7,515 bases of DNA, taken from Gemmatimonadota bacterium. GTDB taxonomy: Bacteria > Latescibacterota > UBA2968 > UBA8231. Positions within the stretch are counted from its first letter, which is position 1; each line of letters opens with the position of its first letter. This document shows positions 1 through 6,068 of the stretch, piece by piece. The stretch spans positions 1-7,515 of the forward strand of contig JABHDC010000237.1 of the NCBI GenBank assembly GCA_018673255.1, given 5' to 3'. The notes beneath the pieces were generated by a model. That model did no database searches. It worked only from the letters and a program-made list of their open reading frames with translations, and was not told the origin of the DNA. Both the position numbers and the translations under genes were made by a program.

Positions 1-1277
1 CTAATCCTTCTCAGTGTTGGCGCCAAGGTTCCAAACGCACGCGAGCCAGGGCCCCGGTAGTAGACAGTTGGCCCATCCGAAACAATGTCGGCAACGCTGA
101 GTGCACTAAGCTCAGGGGGCGCCTCATGCGCCCAGATGGTAAAATCTTCGATCGTGAAGACACTACCTTGCCGGGTGCCTACCCACAGTTCGCCGCTTTC
201 AGTCGCACACAGACTGGTGACCGGTTTCGACGACAGGATATGGCCCGCCATCGGTGCATACATGACGCCATCTGTATTCAATGCCCGTAGACCAGTGGCG
301 AGCCCCATCCAGAGCGTGCCATCGCGTGAGTAAGCAAGCGATAGAATGCTGGAATCAGGCAGATGACGAGCGTCTAACACAGTCTGAACGACCGAATCGT
401 AGCACGATATGCCGGCTCCAAAGCTCGACAGCCACAAGCCTCCGTTCTTGCTGACCATTGCACCTCGCCACAGCGTGGGCAGAGGCGAGACTTCTTCATC
501 TGCGATTTCCCCATCGGCAACCAGGAGGAGGCGACCATTCCGCGTTGCTACCCATGCTCTCCCCTGTCCAGCGGCTACACTCTCACCAGCGGGTTCTCGA
601 CTTATTCTCTCAACCTCGGTTAGGGAAACCCTGAAAACCCCCTCTGCCGATACTGCCAGTGCGGAGCGGCGAGATGTCGGGACCATACACCGAACATCCT
701 TGAGTTGCCACTGGAGAGGAGTCATCCCTTCAGATGCGACATAACCACGATGACCGGTCGCGATTACTGCACCTTCCAGCAGAACCATGGAGTGGATAGA
801 AATGGATGGTTCCTCTTCAGCCTCGATGAGCTGGACCGCCCCCCCATCGCACCGGATCACTCCGGCGGGCTTCCCGGGTCGGCGATCCAGGCCGAACCAC
901 AGAACGCCATCGTCGTCGACGCAGGCTCCCCAGAGGAAGCTGTATTCCTGCGAGCCATCGATGACCTCGAAGGTCTTGCCATCGTACTTCGTCAGCCCCC
1001 GACTGGTCCCAAACCAGATAATCCCATCGAGGCCTTCGGTGATGCTGTAGACGCTGTCGCAACTCAGTCCATCATCGGAGCTGAAGCACTCGAAGTGCTC
1101 GCCATCGTATCTTGCCGCGCCGCCGTCATGGGTTCCCACCCAGATCATACCATCACGGTCTTCAGCGAGGCACTCGACTTTCATATCCGGCAGACCATCG
1201 AGCACAGTGAAGTGCTCCCACACACCGCGGCCGCGCACGCCGGTTGCGACTTTCTCCATTCTGGCGTCGGTAGTCAT
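1..1277 (-). CDS. Two-component-regulator-type beta-propeller protein, C-terminus outside window
   Basis: The frame runs open from the ATG at 1277 to base 1 (425 codons plus two bases), so the gene continues to the left. The translation shows seven blade motifs of the Reg_prop type (D/N-G-x-hydrophobic-W-hydrophobic-G-T, then G-hydrophobic-x-x-Y-D-G). They lie near residues 42-59, 84-100, 123-145, 239-255, 278-294, 319-337 and 361-378; DGMIWVGTHDGG and DGIIWFGTSRGL are the clearest. Seven motifs suggest one complete seven-bladed propeller. Such propellers usually sense ligands in hybrid histidine kinases or guide protein contacts. No signal peptide or membrane segment is visible at the N-terminus, so a cytoplasmic location is inferred, unlike the classic periplasmic sensors. 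Residues 150-235 are less regular. Any effector domain would lie beyond base 1. An in-frame ATG at 1289 (MDRR extension) and one at 1259 are alternative starts; an in-frame TGA just upstream of 1289 limits extension. None has a convincing ribosome binding site. Confidence 0.85.
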   Translation of the reverse strand, partial: MTTDARMEKVATGVRGRGVWEHFTVLDGLPDMKVECLAEDRDGMIWVGTHDGGAARYDGEHFECFSSDDGLSCDSVYSITEGLDGIIWFGTSRGLTKYDGKTFEVIDGSQEYSFLWGACVDDDGVLWFGLDRRPGKPAGVIRCDGGAVQLIEAEEEPSISIHSMVLLEGAVIATGHRGYVASEGMTPLQWQLKDVRCMVPTSRRSALAVSAEGVFRVSLTEVERISREPAGESVAAGQGRAWVATRNGRLLLVADGEIADEEVSPLPTLWRGAMVSKNGGLWLSSFGAGISCYDSVVQTVLDARHLPDSSILSLAYSRDGTLWMGLATGLRALNTDGVMYAPMAGHILSSKPVTSLCATESGELWVGTRQGSVFTIEDFTIWAHEAPPELSALSVADIVSDGPTVYYRGPGSRAFGTLAPTLRRI

Positions 1278-1553
1278 TCGACGGTCCATTGTTCGTCAAC
1301 TTCGAAGCGAGTGATGAGAGGGCGCCAGATTCTCAGGCTGACGTGATGCCACGTACGAACCTGGCCTCCTTCGAATCTTCGACTCAATTCAACAGGATAC
1401 TCGGGCCTGTATCCACATGCTGCGCGTGAGCGTGCTGCACCAGATGACCCACGAGTCTTTGGTCGGCGAACAGTACTGAAGCCCACCGAAGCCGGTCAAC
1501 TTCCCATATTGACGCAACGTGCCGCGAACGGGATACTCCTCCTCCCAATTCAG
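1274..1553 (-). other. Coding-like remnant or small ORFs in the divergent spacer
   Basis: Two minus-strand frames in this spacer look partly coding. The first is open from 1553 to a TGA at 1389 (about 54 residues, including EEEYPVRGTLRQYGKLTGFG). Most of its third codon positions are G or C, as in the neighbouring genes, but it has no usable start codon. The second runs from a GTG at 1486 to a TGA at 1274 (70 residues, ending FEVDEQWTVE), and that TGA overlaps the propeller ATG as ATGA. Both frames contain the words EYPV, encoded by a near-identical 12-base repeat 136 bases apart. One reading is a gene broken by a frameshift around 1390-1430. Other readings are a small upstream ORF coupled to the propeller gene, or chance. 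I recognise no family. Confidence 0.25.
1395..1414. repeat. Inverted repeat GGATAC-N8-GTATCC in divergent spacer
   Basis: A perfect 6-base inverted repeat with an 8-base spacer sits between the divergent propeller and sulP genes. The half-site word GGATACTC recurs in direct orientation at 1531-1538, about 37 bases upstream of the preferred sulP start. The position would suit an operator for a dimeric regulator, but the word is short and also overlaps the coding-like remnant, so function is inference. Confidence 0.3.
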
Positions 1554-1574
1554 TCAGACACGACAGGTAGATCT

Positions 1575-2912
1575 GTGAACGAGGACTGGCCATCGCCGGC
1601 AACGATCTGGCGCAACATCGTCGTCGGGCTCGCTGTGAGCTTTGTCGCCCTCAGCCTGGGCGCTGCTTTTGGCATCCTCTCCGGACGTGGCGCCACGGCT
1701 GGAATGATCTCGGCCGGTCTGATCTCTGTGATCACGGGGCTGTTCGGTGGCACCCGTGTCCAGTGCTCCGGCCCGACGGCACCCATGGGTGTCATCACCG
1801 CCATCGTCGTGGCGACAGCTTTCGATGAGTTGCCCTCAGTCCTGCCCGGACTGAATCCCGATCAGTTCGTCAATCTTGTCTTTCTGGTGACAGCAGGCAT
1901 CCTCGCACTCATGGGAATCCTGAGGCTCGGGCGTTTCATCTCTCTTGTGCCCAACGTCGTGGTCTCCGGATTCATGAATGGTATTGCCCTGCTGGTCTGG
2001 GCAAGCCAGTTGCGAAAGCTGTTTGGTGGAAGTGAAGCGGGCGCCTTTTCCGGTCCGGTGTGGATGAATGCCGGCGTGGCTGGATCCACCCTCGCATTGA
2101 TCTTCCTGTACCCACACCTCGTTTCGCGACTTCCCAAACATATGCTCGTGCTGATTCCACCGGGAACACTCGTCGCTCTGGTCGTGATGACGGTCGTCTC
2201 CGGATGGCTCGGATTGCCCATCGGCACGATCGACATAAGTGGCGGCCTGAGTAGTTGGCCAGAGCTGCATCACCTGGTCCTGATGCAGTTCCCGACGGAT
2301 TGGTCTCTCCCCGTCCTGGTGATCGCCCTCCCCTTCGCCCTGCAGCTGGCCGTTCTCTGCTACCTCGACACGTTGCTCACGTCTCTGGTCGTCGACCGCA
2401 TGACCGGTGAGCCGACGCGGCGAAACCAGGAACTGGTTGCCCAGGGCGCTGCCAATGGGGTGGCCGCTCTCGTCGGCGGAATCCCTGGTGCCCAGGCAAC
2501 AATTCGGTCTGTCCTGGTCATCAAGGAAGGGGGGACACTGCGCCTGGCTGGCGTGTGCATCGGACTCTTCGTCCTCGCCGAGATGATCGTGCTACTAGAC
2601 CTGATCGCCATGATCCCTCAGGCCGTATTCGCCGGCATTCTGTTCAAGGTCGGTTATGATGTCTTTGACCTGCCACCATTGCAGGCATACATCCGCCGTC
2701 TTGCCCGACGACCAAGGCAACAGGAGAATATCTTCGTCGCCCACCTGGAGATGTTGCTGATCGGTGGGACGACGATTCTGACTCTCTTGTGGGATCTCAA
2801 TGTTGCCGTGGCCCTGTTTACCGGCCTCTTCTATCTGATCAACAAAGTGCTGCGCCCTGACGATCCAGTCAGAGACCTGAAGCCCGATGAACGGCTGGCA
2901 ATGGAGGACTAA
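1575..2912 (+). CDS. SulP-family (SLC26-like) inorganic anion transporter lacking STAS domain
   Basis: SulP proteins move sulfate, bicarbonate or other anions across the inner membrane, usually with Na+ or H+. This 445-residue protein is almost entirely hydrophobic helices. It carries the family's landmarks: the N-terminal half-helix region with SGPTAP at residues 65-70, GFMNGIALLVW at 132-142, the cytoplasmic NQELVAQGAANG at 284-295 followed by GGIPG at 301-305, and the closing helices at about 389-424. It ends about 25 residues after the last helix, so the C-terminal STAS domain found in most SulP proteins (about 550-700 residues in total) is absent; the termination is clean, with no STAS remnant before the next gene. 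I prefer the GTG at 1575 because AGGTAG lies just upstream and the protein then starts close to the first helix. A TTG at 1509 would add 22 residues without a ribosome binding site. The substrate cannot be told from sequence. The same-strand cNMP-domain gene follows after 95 bases. Confidence 0.9.
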   Translation: MNEDWPSPATIWRNIVVGLAVSFVALSLGAAFGILSGRGATAGMISAGLISVITGLFGGTRVQCSGPTAPMGVITAIVVATAFDELPSVLPGLNPDQFVNLVFLVTAGILALMGILRLGRFISLVPNVVVSGFMNGIALLVWASQLRKLFGGSEAGAFSGPVWMNAGVAGSTLALIFLYPHLVSRLPKHMLVLIPPGTLVALVVMTVVSGWLGLPIGTIDISGGLSSWPELHHLVLMQFPTDWSLPVLVIALPFALQLAVLCYLDTLLTSLVVDRMTGEPTRRNQELVAQGAANGVAALVGGIPGAQATIRSVLVIKEGGTLRLAGVCIGLFVLAEMIVLLDLIAMIPQAVFAGILFKVGYDVFDLPPLQAYIRRLARRPRQQENIFVAHLEMLLIGGTTILTLLWDLNVAVALFTGLFYLINKVLRPDDPVRDLKPDERLAMED

Positions 2913-2917
2913 GCTGT

Positions 2918-2941
2918 CCGGCTGAGCAGCTCGGCCGGTTT
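2918..2941 (+). terminator. Possible weak intrinsic terminator after sulP
   Basis: Six bases past the sulP stop there is a 9-pair stem (CCGGCTGAG with CTCGGCCGG, one G-T wobble) around a CAG loop, followed by only three T. The stem is strong but the T-tract is short, so it may reduce rather than stop read-through into the cNMP-domain gene, or stabilise the sulP mRNA 3' end. Confidence 0.45.
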
Positions 2942-3007
2942 GCTGCAGGCCACCTACGCGACTACCATGTGACGCTGCTCAAACCACCCTCCTGACGGTG
3001 CGACATC

Positions 3008-3484
3008 ATGGACCTGACACCCGGCCTCCTATCCACACTGCAGAAGCTCCATCTCTTTCAGGAGCTCTCACCGACACAGATCAAGCGCCTCTTCACTACT
3101 TGTCAGCAAGAGACCTTCGATCCCGGTGAGGAACTGTGTCGGGTGGGTAAGGCCAGTGACAACATGCACATTGTGCTAACGGGCAAAGTCGACATCCTCA
3201 GTGCCCAGGGCATCGTGCTGGCCACCGAATCGGCAATCACCACGATCGGAGAAACGGGCCTGCTCAGTGGCGAGACCCGGTCGGCAACTGTCATCGCGAC
3301 CGAACCTGTGACCAGCTTCGCCATTGGCCGCAGACCTCTGCTGCAGGTCATGCAGAACGACGCCGCCCTGGCCATCCGGCTCTATCGCAATGCCATGGTT
3401 CTGGTTCGGGAGAAGCTCATCGCCGCCGACCTACGGCTCGAGTCGATCCTCGCGCGCCAGGACCGCGACGAAGAGGACGATTAG
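3008..3484 (+). CDS. Stand-alone cyclic-nucleotide-binding-domain protein
   Basis: The 158-residue product is a single Crp/cNMP-binding-type beta-roll (about residues 15-125) with a short charged helical tail ending DRDEEDD. The N-terminal LHLFQELSPTQIKRL and GEELCRVGKASDNMHIVLTGKV (from residue 40) are typical of the fold. The phosphate-binding cassette is recognisable as IGETGLLSGETRSATVIA (80-97): G81-E82 and R91-S92-A93 occupy the ligand-contacting positions, so nucleotide binding is plausible. There is no helix-turn-helix, so it is not a Crp/FNR-type transcription factor. There is also no membrane segment. The gene follows sulP on the same strand, and in some bacterial SulP proteins a cNMP-binding domain is fused to the C-terminus. 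I therefore infer that it may regulate the adjacent transporter. The ATG at 3008 has only a weak upstream GACGGTG. Its TAG overlaps the stop of the convergent ceramidase-like gene. Confidence 0.85.
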   Translation: MDLTPGLLSTLQKLHLFQELSPTQIKRLFTTCQQETFDPGEELCRVGKASDNMHIVLTGKVDILSAQGIVLATESAITTIGETGLLSGETRSATVIATEPVTSFAIGRRPLLQVMQNDAALAIRLYRNAMVLVREKLIAADLRLESILARQDRDEEDD

Positions 3485-4788
3485 TTCTGTTCGACCTCAA
3501 GGGCGCGGATGGCGGCGGCAACGATCTTCTCCTCCGTCTCCTGGGCGAAGGGACCGGTCAGTAAGAGGCGGCGATTGTTGTCGACCACTTCATAACCACC
3601 CTCCGGGCGCTGTCGCCGCACTGGCACGTATCCCACCATCTCATTTGCGTAGCCGAGGCTCCACACAGCACCGAAATGCCCCCCGAGCTGCTGCCGGAAG
3701 CGAAGCGCATATTCCACGCTCATCTCGCCGGCAAGTCCGATCACTGCCAGACTGGCTCCAATCCGCAAACATTGGACCTCGAAATTGCACCGATGATCTG
3801 CCGGTGTGCCGGCCGAACGCAGATCCAGATGATGCCGGGCCCACTCGACCACGTAGTCTTGTGCAGAACCCAGATGCCCGGTCAGCTCTTCCTCAGAGGG
3901 CACGTCGGTCTCGATTTCCACGATCTGTTGTCCCCAGGTGATCTGCCCCTCGACATCCTGTAGTTCATCGGCGGCCAGAACACGCAACACGGCGCTTCCG
4001 AGTCGCTCACCTTTCTCTCGGACCTCCTCGAGATGGAGCTTGCGATAGCCATCTCCATCATCATCGCGCGCGTCGACCTTCTGATCGCCGGCGCATCCCT
4101 GAAAAAAGCAGGCCACGGTCCCAGGATTCTCGGCCTCGATATGATCGCTGGCGAAGGCGACGTAGTCGCCACCAATACTGAGGATCGCGCCAGTACTGGT
4201 CGGATGACATGCATAACTGTAGAGCACATGCTGCAGTTCCCCTTCAGGTGACTCGACGACCAGAACGGACACCTGGTGGTCGTGGGGCGCATCATGACTC
4301 GGCCTGAAAAGCACACCCCCTTGCCCATCGGGTCGGCGTCTGGACGAGGAGATGCCACACCAGCCAGTGCCAGCACGCAGGCGAGCCGGCTTACGGGCGC
4401 CCAATGCGGCAGCAGCTGTCTCGGCGAGATCATCCAGAGTCCTCGAGATATACTCCTCATCAAGGGCGCCGTGCCGCCGTGCATCCATCTCGCGACGCAT
4501 GACCGGTCCACAATGCGTGTGTGTGCCACTCAACAGGATTCGCTCTGCCGCCACACCTGTTCGCGCGGCGATGCGCTGGCGAGCCTCGCCCGCCCGATCA
4601 TAGAATCCGAGCCACTCGATCGAAATCAGGAGCGACGGCTCGGAACCATCGTCGAGAGCGATACACACGGCCCGCAGCGGGTGATAGATGTCCTGTGACG
4701 GTGTATTGCGTGCCGCATAGCCCGCGAGGAGTATTCCCACTGGTGGCGTGATATCGAGGGTGGTGACGCCAACGGAATGTTGGTTCAT
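3481..4788 (-). CDS. Neutral/alkaline non-lysosomal ceramidase-like hydrolase (N-terminal-domain only)
   Basis: The 435-residue protein matches the N-terminal catalytic domain of neutral ceramidases, which cleave the amide bond of ceramides with a zinc ion. Visible landmarks are DITPPVGILLAGYAAR (12-27), LLSGTHTHCGP (85-95), SYACHPTSTG (191-200), GGDYVAFASDHIE (206-218), FFQGCAGDQ (228-236), GLAGEMSVEY (351-360) and GYANEMVGYVP (379-389). By comparison with the Pseudomonas enzyme, the likely zinc ligands are a His of THTH (90 or 92), H195, E355 and Y380, and all are present. The nucleophilic Ser of the N-x-G-x-x-S-P-N motif is not seen; the matching stretch reads CAGDQKV. The C-terminal Ig-like domain is missing, and I see no signal peptide. 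This is the compact type common in environmental bacteria, whose true substrate is unknown. The start ATG has CAGGG upstream. A divergent promoter region shared with the aldo/keto reductase is likely. Confidence 0.85.
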   Translation of the reverse strand: MNQHSVGVTTLDITPPVGILLAGYAARNTPSQDIYHPLRAVCIALDDGSEPSLLISIEWLGFYDRAGEARQRIAARTGVAAERILLSGTHTHCGPVMRREMDARRHGALDEEYISRTLDDLAETAAAALGARKPARLRAGTGWCGISSSRRRPDGQGGVLFRPSHDAPHDHQVSVLVVESPEGELQHVLYSYACHPTSTGAILSIGGDYVAFASDHIEAENPGTVACFFQGCAGDQKVDARDDDGDGYRKLHLEEVREKGERLGSAVLRVLAADELQDVEGQITWGQQIVEIETDVPSEEELTGHLGSAQDYVVEWARHHLDLRSAGTPADHRCNFEVQCLRIGASLAVIGLAGEMSVEYALRFRQQLGGHFGAVWSLGYANEMVGYVPVRRQRPEGGYEVVDNNRRLLLTGPFAQETEEKIVAAAIRALEVEQN

Positions 4789-4818
4789 GTTAGCCCTGCA
4801 TCTTTCTGGAACTGAGTC

Positions 4819-4832
4819 GCACGTTATCGTGC
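4819..4832. repeat. Inverted repeat GCACG-TTAT-CGTGC in divergent spacer
   Basis: A perfect 5-base inverted repeat with a 4-base centre lies in the 110-base spacer between the divergent ceramidase-like and aldo/keto reductase genes. It may be an operator or a small hairpin in one leader RNA; the sequence alone does not decide. Confidence 0.35.
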
Positions 4833-4852
4833 ATCGCCACCAAGCATAGAAG

Positions 4853-4870
4853 CGCCGGGCTCTCCCGGCG
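4853..4870 (+). repeat. GC-rich hairpin in the aldo/keto reductase leader
   Basis: CGCCGGG and CCCGGCG form a perfect 7-pair stem around CTCT. It ends 28 bases before the GTG start and 16 bases before the GGAG ribosome binding site. No T-tract follows, so it is not a standard terminator. If transcribed, it would be a stable 5' leader structure. Confidence 0.4.
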
Positions 4871-4898
4871 AGTCACCAATCCACCCGGAGAACAGAAC

Positions 4899-5840
4899 GT
4901 GACCAGTCTGCCACGACGTCGCCTCGGACGCAGCGAACTCAAGCCCACAGCCATTGGCCTGGGGGGGGCCTGGTGGGGGCCAGCCGGTGACGCGGGCACC
5001 CTGGACGCCATCGATCGAGCTCTGGAACTGGGGATGGACTTCCTTGACACCTACCCGGGGCAGAATGAGGAACTGTGGGGCCAGGCCCTGGATGGACGGC
5101 GTGATCAGGTCTTCCTCCAGGCGAAGGCCAGCAGCCATGTCCGAAACGAGATGCGATCCAATCACAGTGCCGCCACCACGCGTCGGTCTGTTGAGAATTC
5201 GCTACGCGCCCTGCGCACCGACTACCTCGACTCGGTAATCATCCACGGCTACGACCAACTGCACTTCCCCGACGATCCGGAGATGGACATGGTCGATCCC
5301 CTGGCGCCGGGAAATGCGCTCGACGAATTGATCAAGTTGAAGGAAGAAGGAGTGGTGCGGCATATCGGCATCGGTGCTCGGGCGGCAGGCGTGCATCTAC
5401 GCGCCATTGAGACGGGTCAGATCGAACTGATCCTGACCTACCTCGAATACAATCTCCTCACCCAGGCGGCAGCGACCGAGCTGTTCCCGATCTGCCGTGA
5501 ACAGGACATCGGCGTAATCCTTGCCAGCCCCCTCGGCATGGGACTGCTGACGGGGCGGCCCGTCGATGATGAGGACGAGCGGCGGAGGATCCCCTCGACT
5601 CAGGAACCAAAAGCAGCCCGGATGCTCTCATGGTGCCAGGATCATGACGTCGACCTGCGGCACCTGGCGATTCAATACTGCCTCTCCGCGCCAGTGGATG
5701 GCATGGTCCTTCCAGGGCAGGCCAGTCGCGAAGAAGTGGAAGGCACCTGGGAGGCAGCGACAGCGCAGATCCCGGATGCCATTTGGCAGGAATTCGGCGA
5801 GACCTTTGGCGTGCCCATGGACAACATCCTCGACGCCTGA
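4899..5840 (+). CDS. Aldo/keto reductase family protein
   Basis: Aldo/keto reductases fold as TIM barrels and reduce carbonyls with NAD(P)H. The 313-residue product has the family's expected length and order: RRLGRSELKPTAIGLGG at the first strand (7-23), MDFLDTYPGQNEELWGQAL (46-64), QAKAS (75-79), DYLDSVIIHGYD (108-119), LKEEGVVRHIGIGA (147-160), YLEYNLL (181-187), SPLGMGLLTG (210-219) and the late cofactor-side VLPGQASREEVE (270-281). Candidate tetrad residues are D50, Y52, K76 and H116. The D-to-Y spacing is unusual: the common motif has Tyr five residues after Asp, whereas here the loop appears about four residues shorter, so Y52 may not sit in the usual place. The GTG start has GGAG eight bases upstream. 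A run of eight G plus a run of five lies in codons 21-27. The stop is five bases from that of the convergent small gene. The substrate is unknown; members of this type act on sugars or sugar-like aldehydes. Confidence 0.88.
   Translation: MTSLPRRRLGRSELKPTAIGLGGAWWGPAGDAGTLDAIDRALELGMDFLDTYPGQNEELWGQALDGRRDQVFLQAKASSHVRNEMRSNHSAATTRRSVENSLRALRTDYLDSVIIHGYDQLHFPDDPEMDMVDPLAPGNALDELIKLKEEGVVRHIGIGARAAGVHLRAIETGQIELILTYLEYNLLTQAAATELFPICREQDIGVILASPLGMGLLTGRPVDDEDERRRIPSTQEPKAARMLSWCQDHDVDLRHLAIQYCLSAPVDGMVLPGQASREEVEGTWEAATAQIPDAIWQEFGETFGVPMDNILDA
4961..4979 (+). repeat. G8 and G5 homopolymer tract inside the aldo/keto reductase gene
   Basis: Eight consecutive G are followed by CCTGGT and then five G, encoding part of GLGGAWWGP. 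The tract is a likely slippage site, and G-rich strands of this kind can fold into quadruplex-like structures. The frame is intact here. Confidence 0.6.
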
Positions 5841-5849
5841 ATTCTCAGG
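5836..5849. repeat. Short inverted repeat joining two convergent stop codons
   Basis: CCTGA-ATTC-TCAGG contains the stop codon of the aldo/keto reductase (plus) and that of the small membrane gene (minus) in its two arms. The 5-pair stem lacks a T-tract on either side, so any terminator role would be weak. Confidence 0.3.
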
Positions 5850-5961
5850 TAGCAAACATGCTGGCAAAGTAGGACAGTGCCACGTATCCCCAGGCAGAAG
5901 CGACGCTGAGAAAGGCGATGGGGGCGACGAGATCGTTGAGTGTGCTGCGCGTGCGGGTCAT
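5845..5961 (-). CDS. 38-residue single-helix membrane protein
   Basis: A short frame from the ATG at 5961 to a TGA at 5845-5847. A GGAG sits six bases before the ATG, an excellent ribosome binding site, and this choice discards an upstream in-frame extension to 6135 that looks non-coding. The product begins with a basic, polar stretch (MTRTRSTLND) followed by one hydrophobic segment (about residues 11-33, rich in Ala, Val, Ser, Trp and Tyr) and ends MFAT. The positive-inside rule suggests a cytoplasmic N-terminus. I recognise no family. It lies 107 bases downstream of the PhyH-like gene on the same strand, so it may be its last cistron, and it is convergent with the aldo/keto reductase. The size and the clear start argue for a real small protein, but proof from homologues is lacking. 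Confidence 0.55.
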   Translation of the reverse strand: MTRTRSTLNDLVAPIAFLSVASAWGYVALSYFASMFAT

Positions 5962-6068
5962 GTTGTTCTCCGGTGTGTTGGCGGGTTTCTCTTGGGCTGC
6001 ACTGATGAGAAGCCGCCAACGGCCGGAAGGTTTACAACCTGGACGGATATTCCTGTGATCTGCGTCTT

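Noticed and set aside
1..3. CTA at the left edge as a minus-strand TAG stop of the propeller gene
   Set aside because: Codon by codon tracking shows it is out of frame: the propeller frame leaves two bases of an incomplete codon at positions 2-1, so the gene continues past the window.
705..1346. Plus-strand frame of 213 codons opposite the propeller gene
   Set aside because: It lies antisense to a frame with seven clear propeller motifs, and its translation shows no domain pattern.
1836..2273. Minus-strand frame of 145 codons opposite sulP
   Set aside because: It is antisense to conserved SulP helices and rich in His, Gln and Asp in a way typical of the complement of hydrophobic codons.
3882..4529. 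Minus-strand frame of 215 codons within the ceramidase-like gene
   Set aside because: It is a shifted-frame shadow on the same strand; the main frame carries all the conserved motifs.
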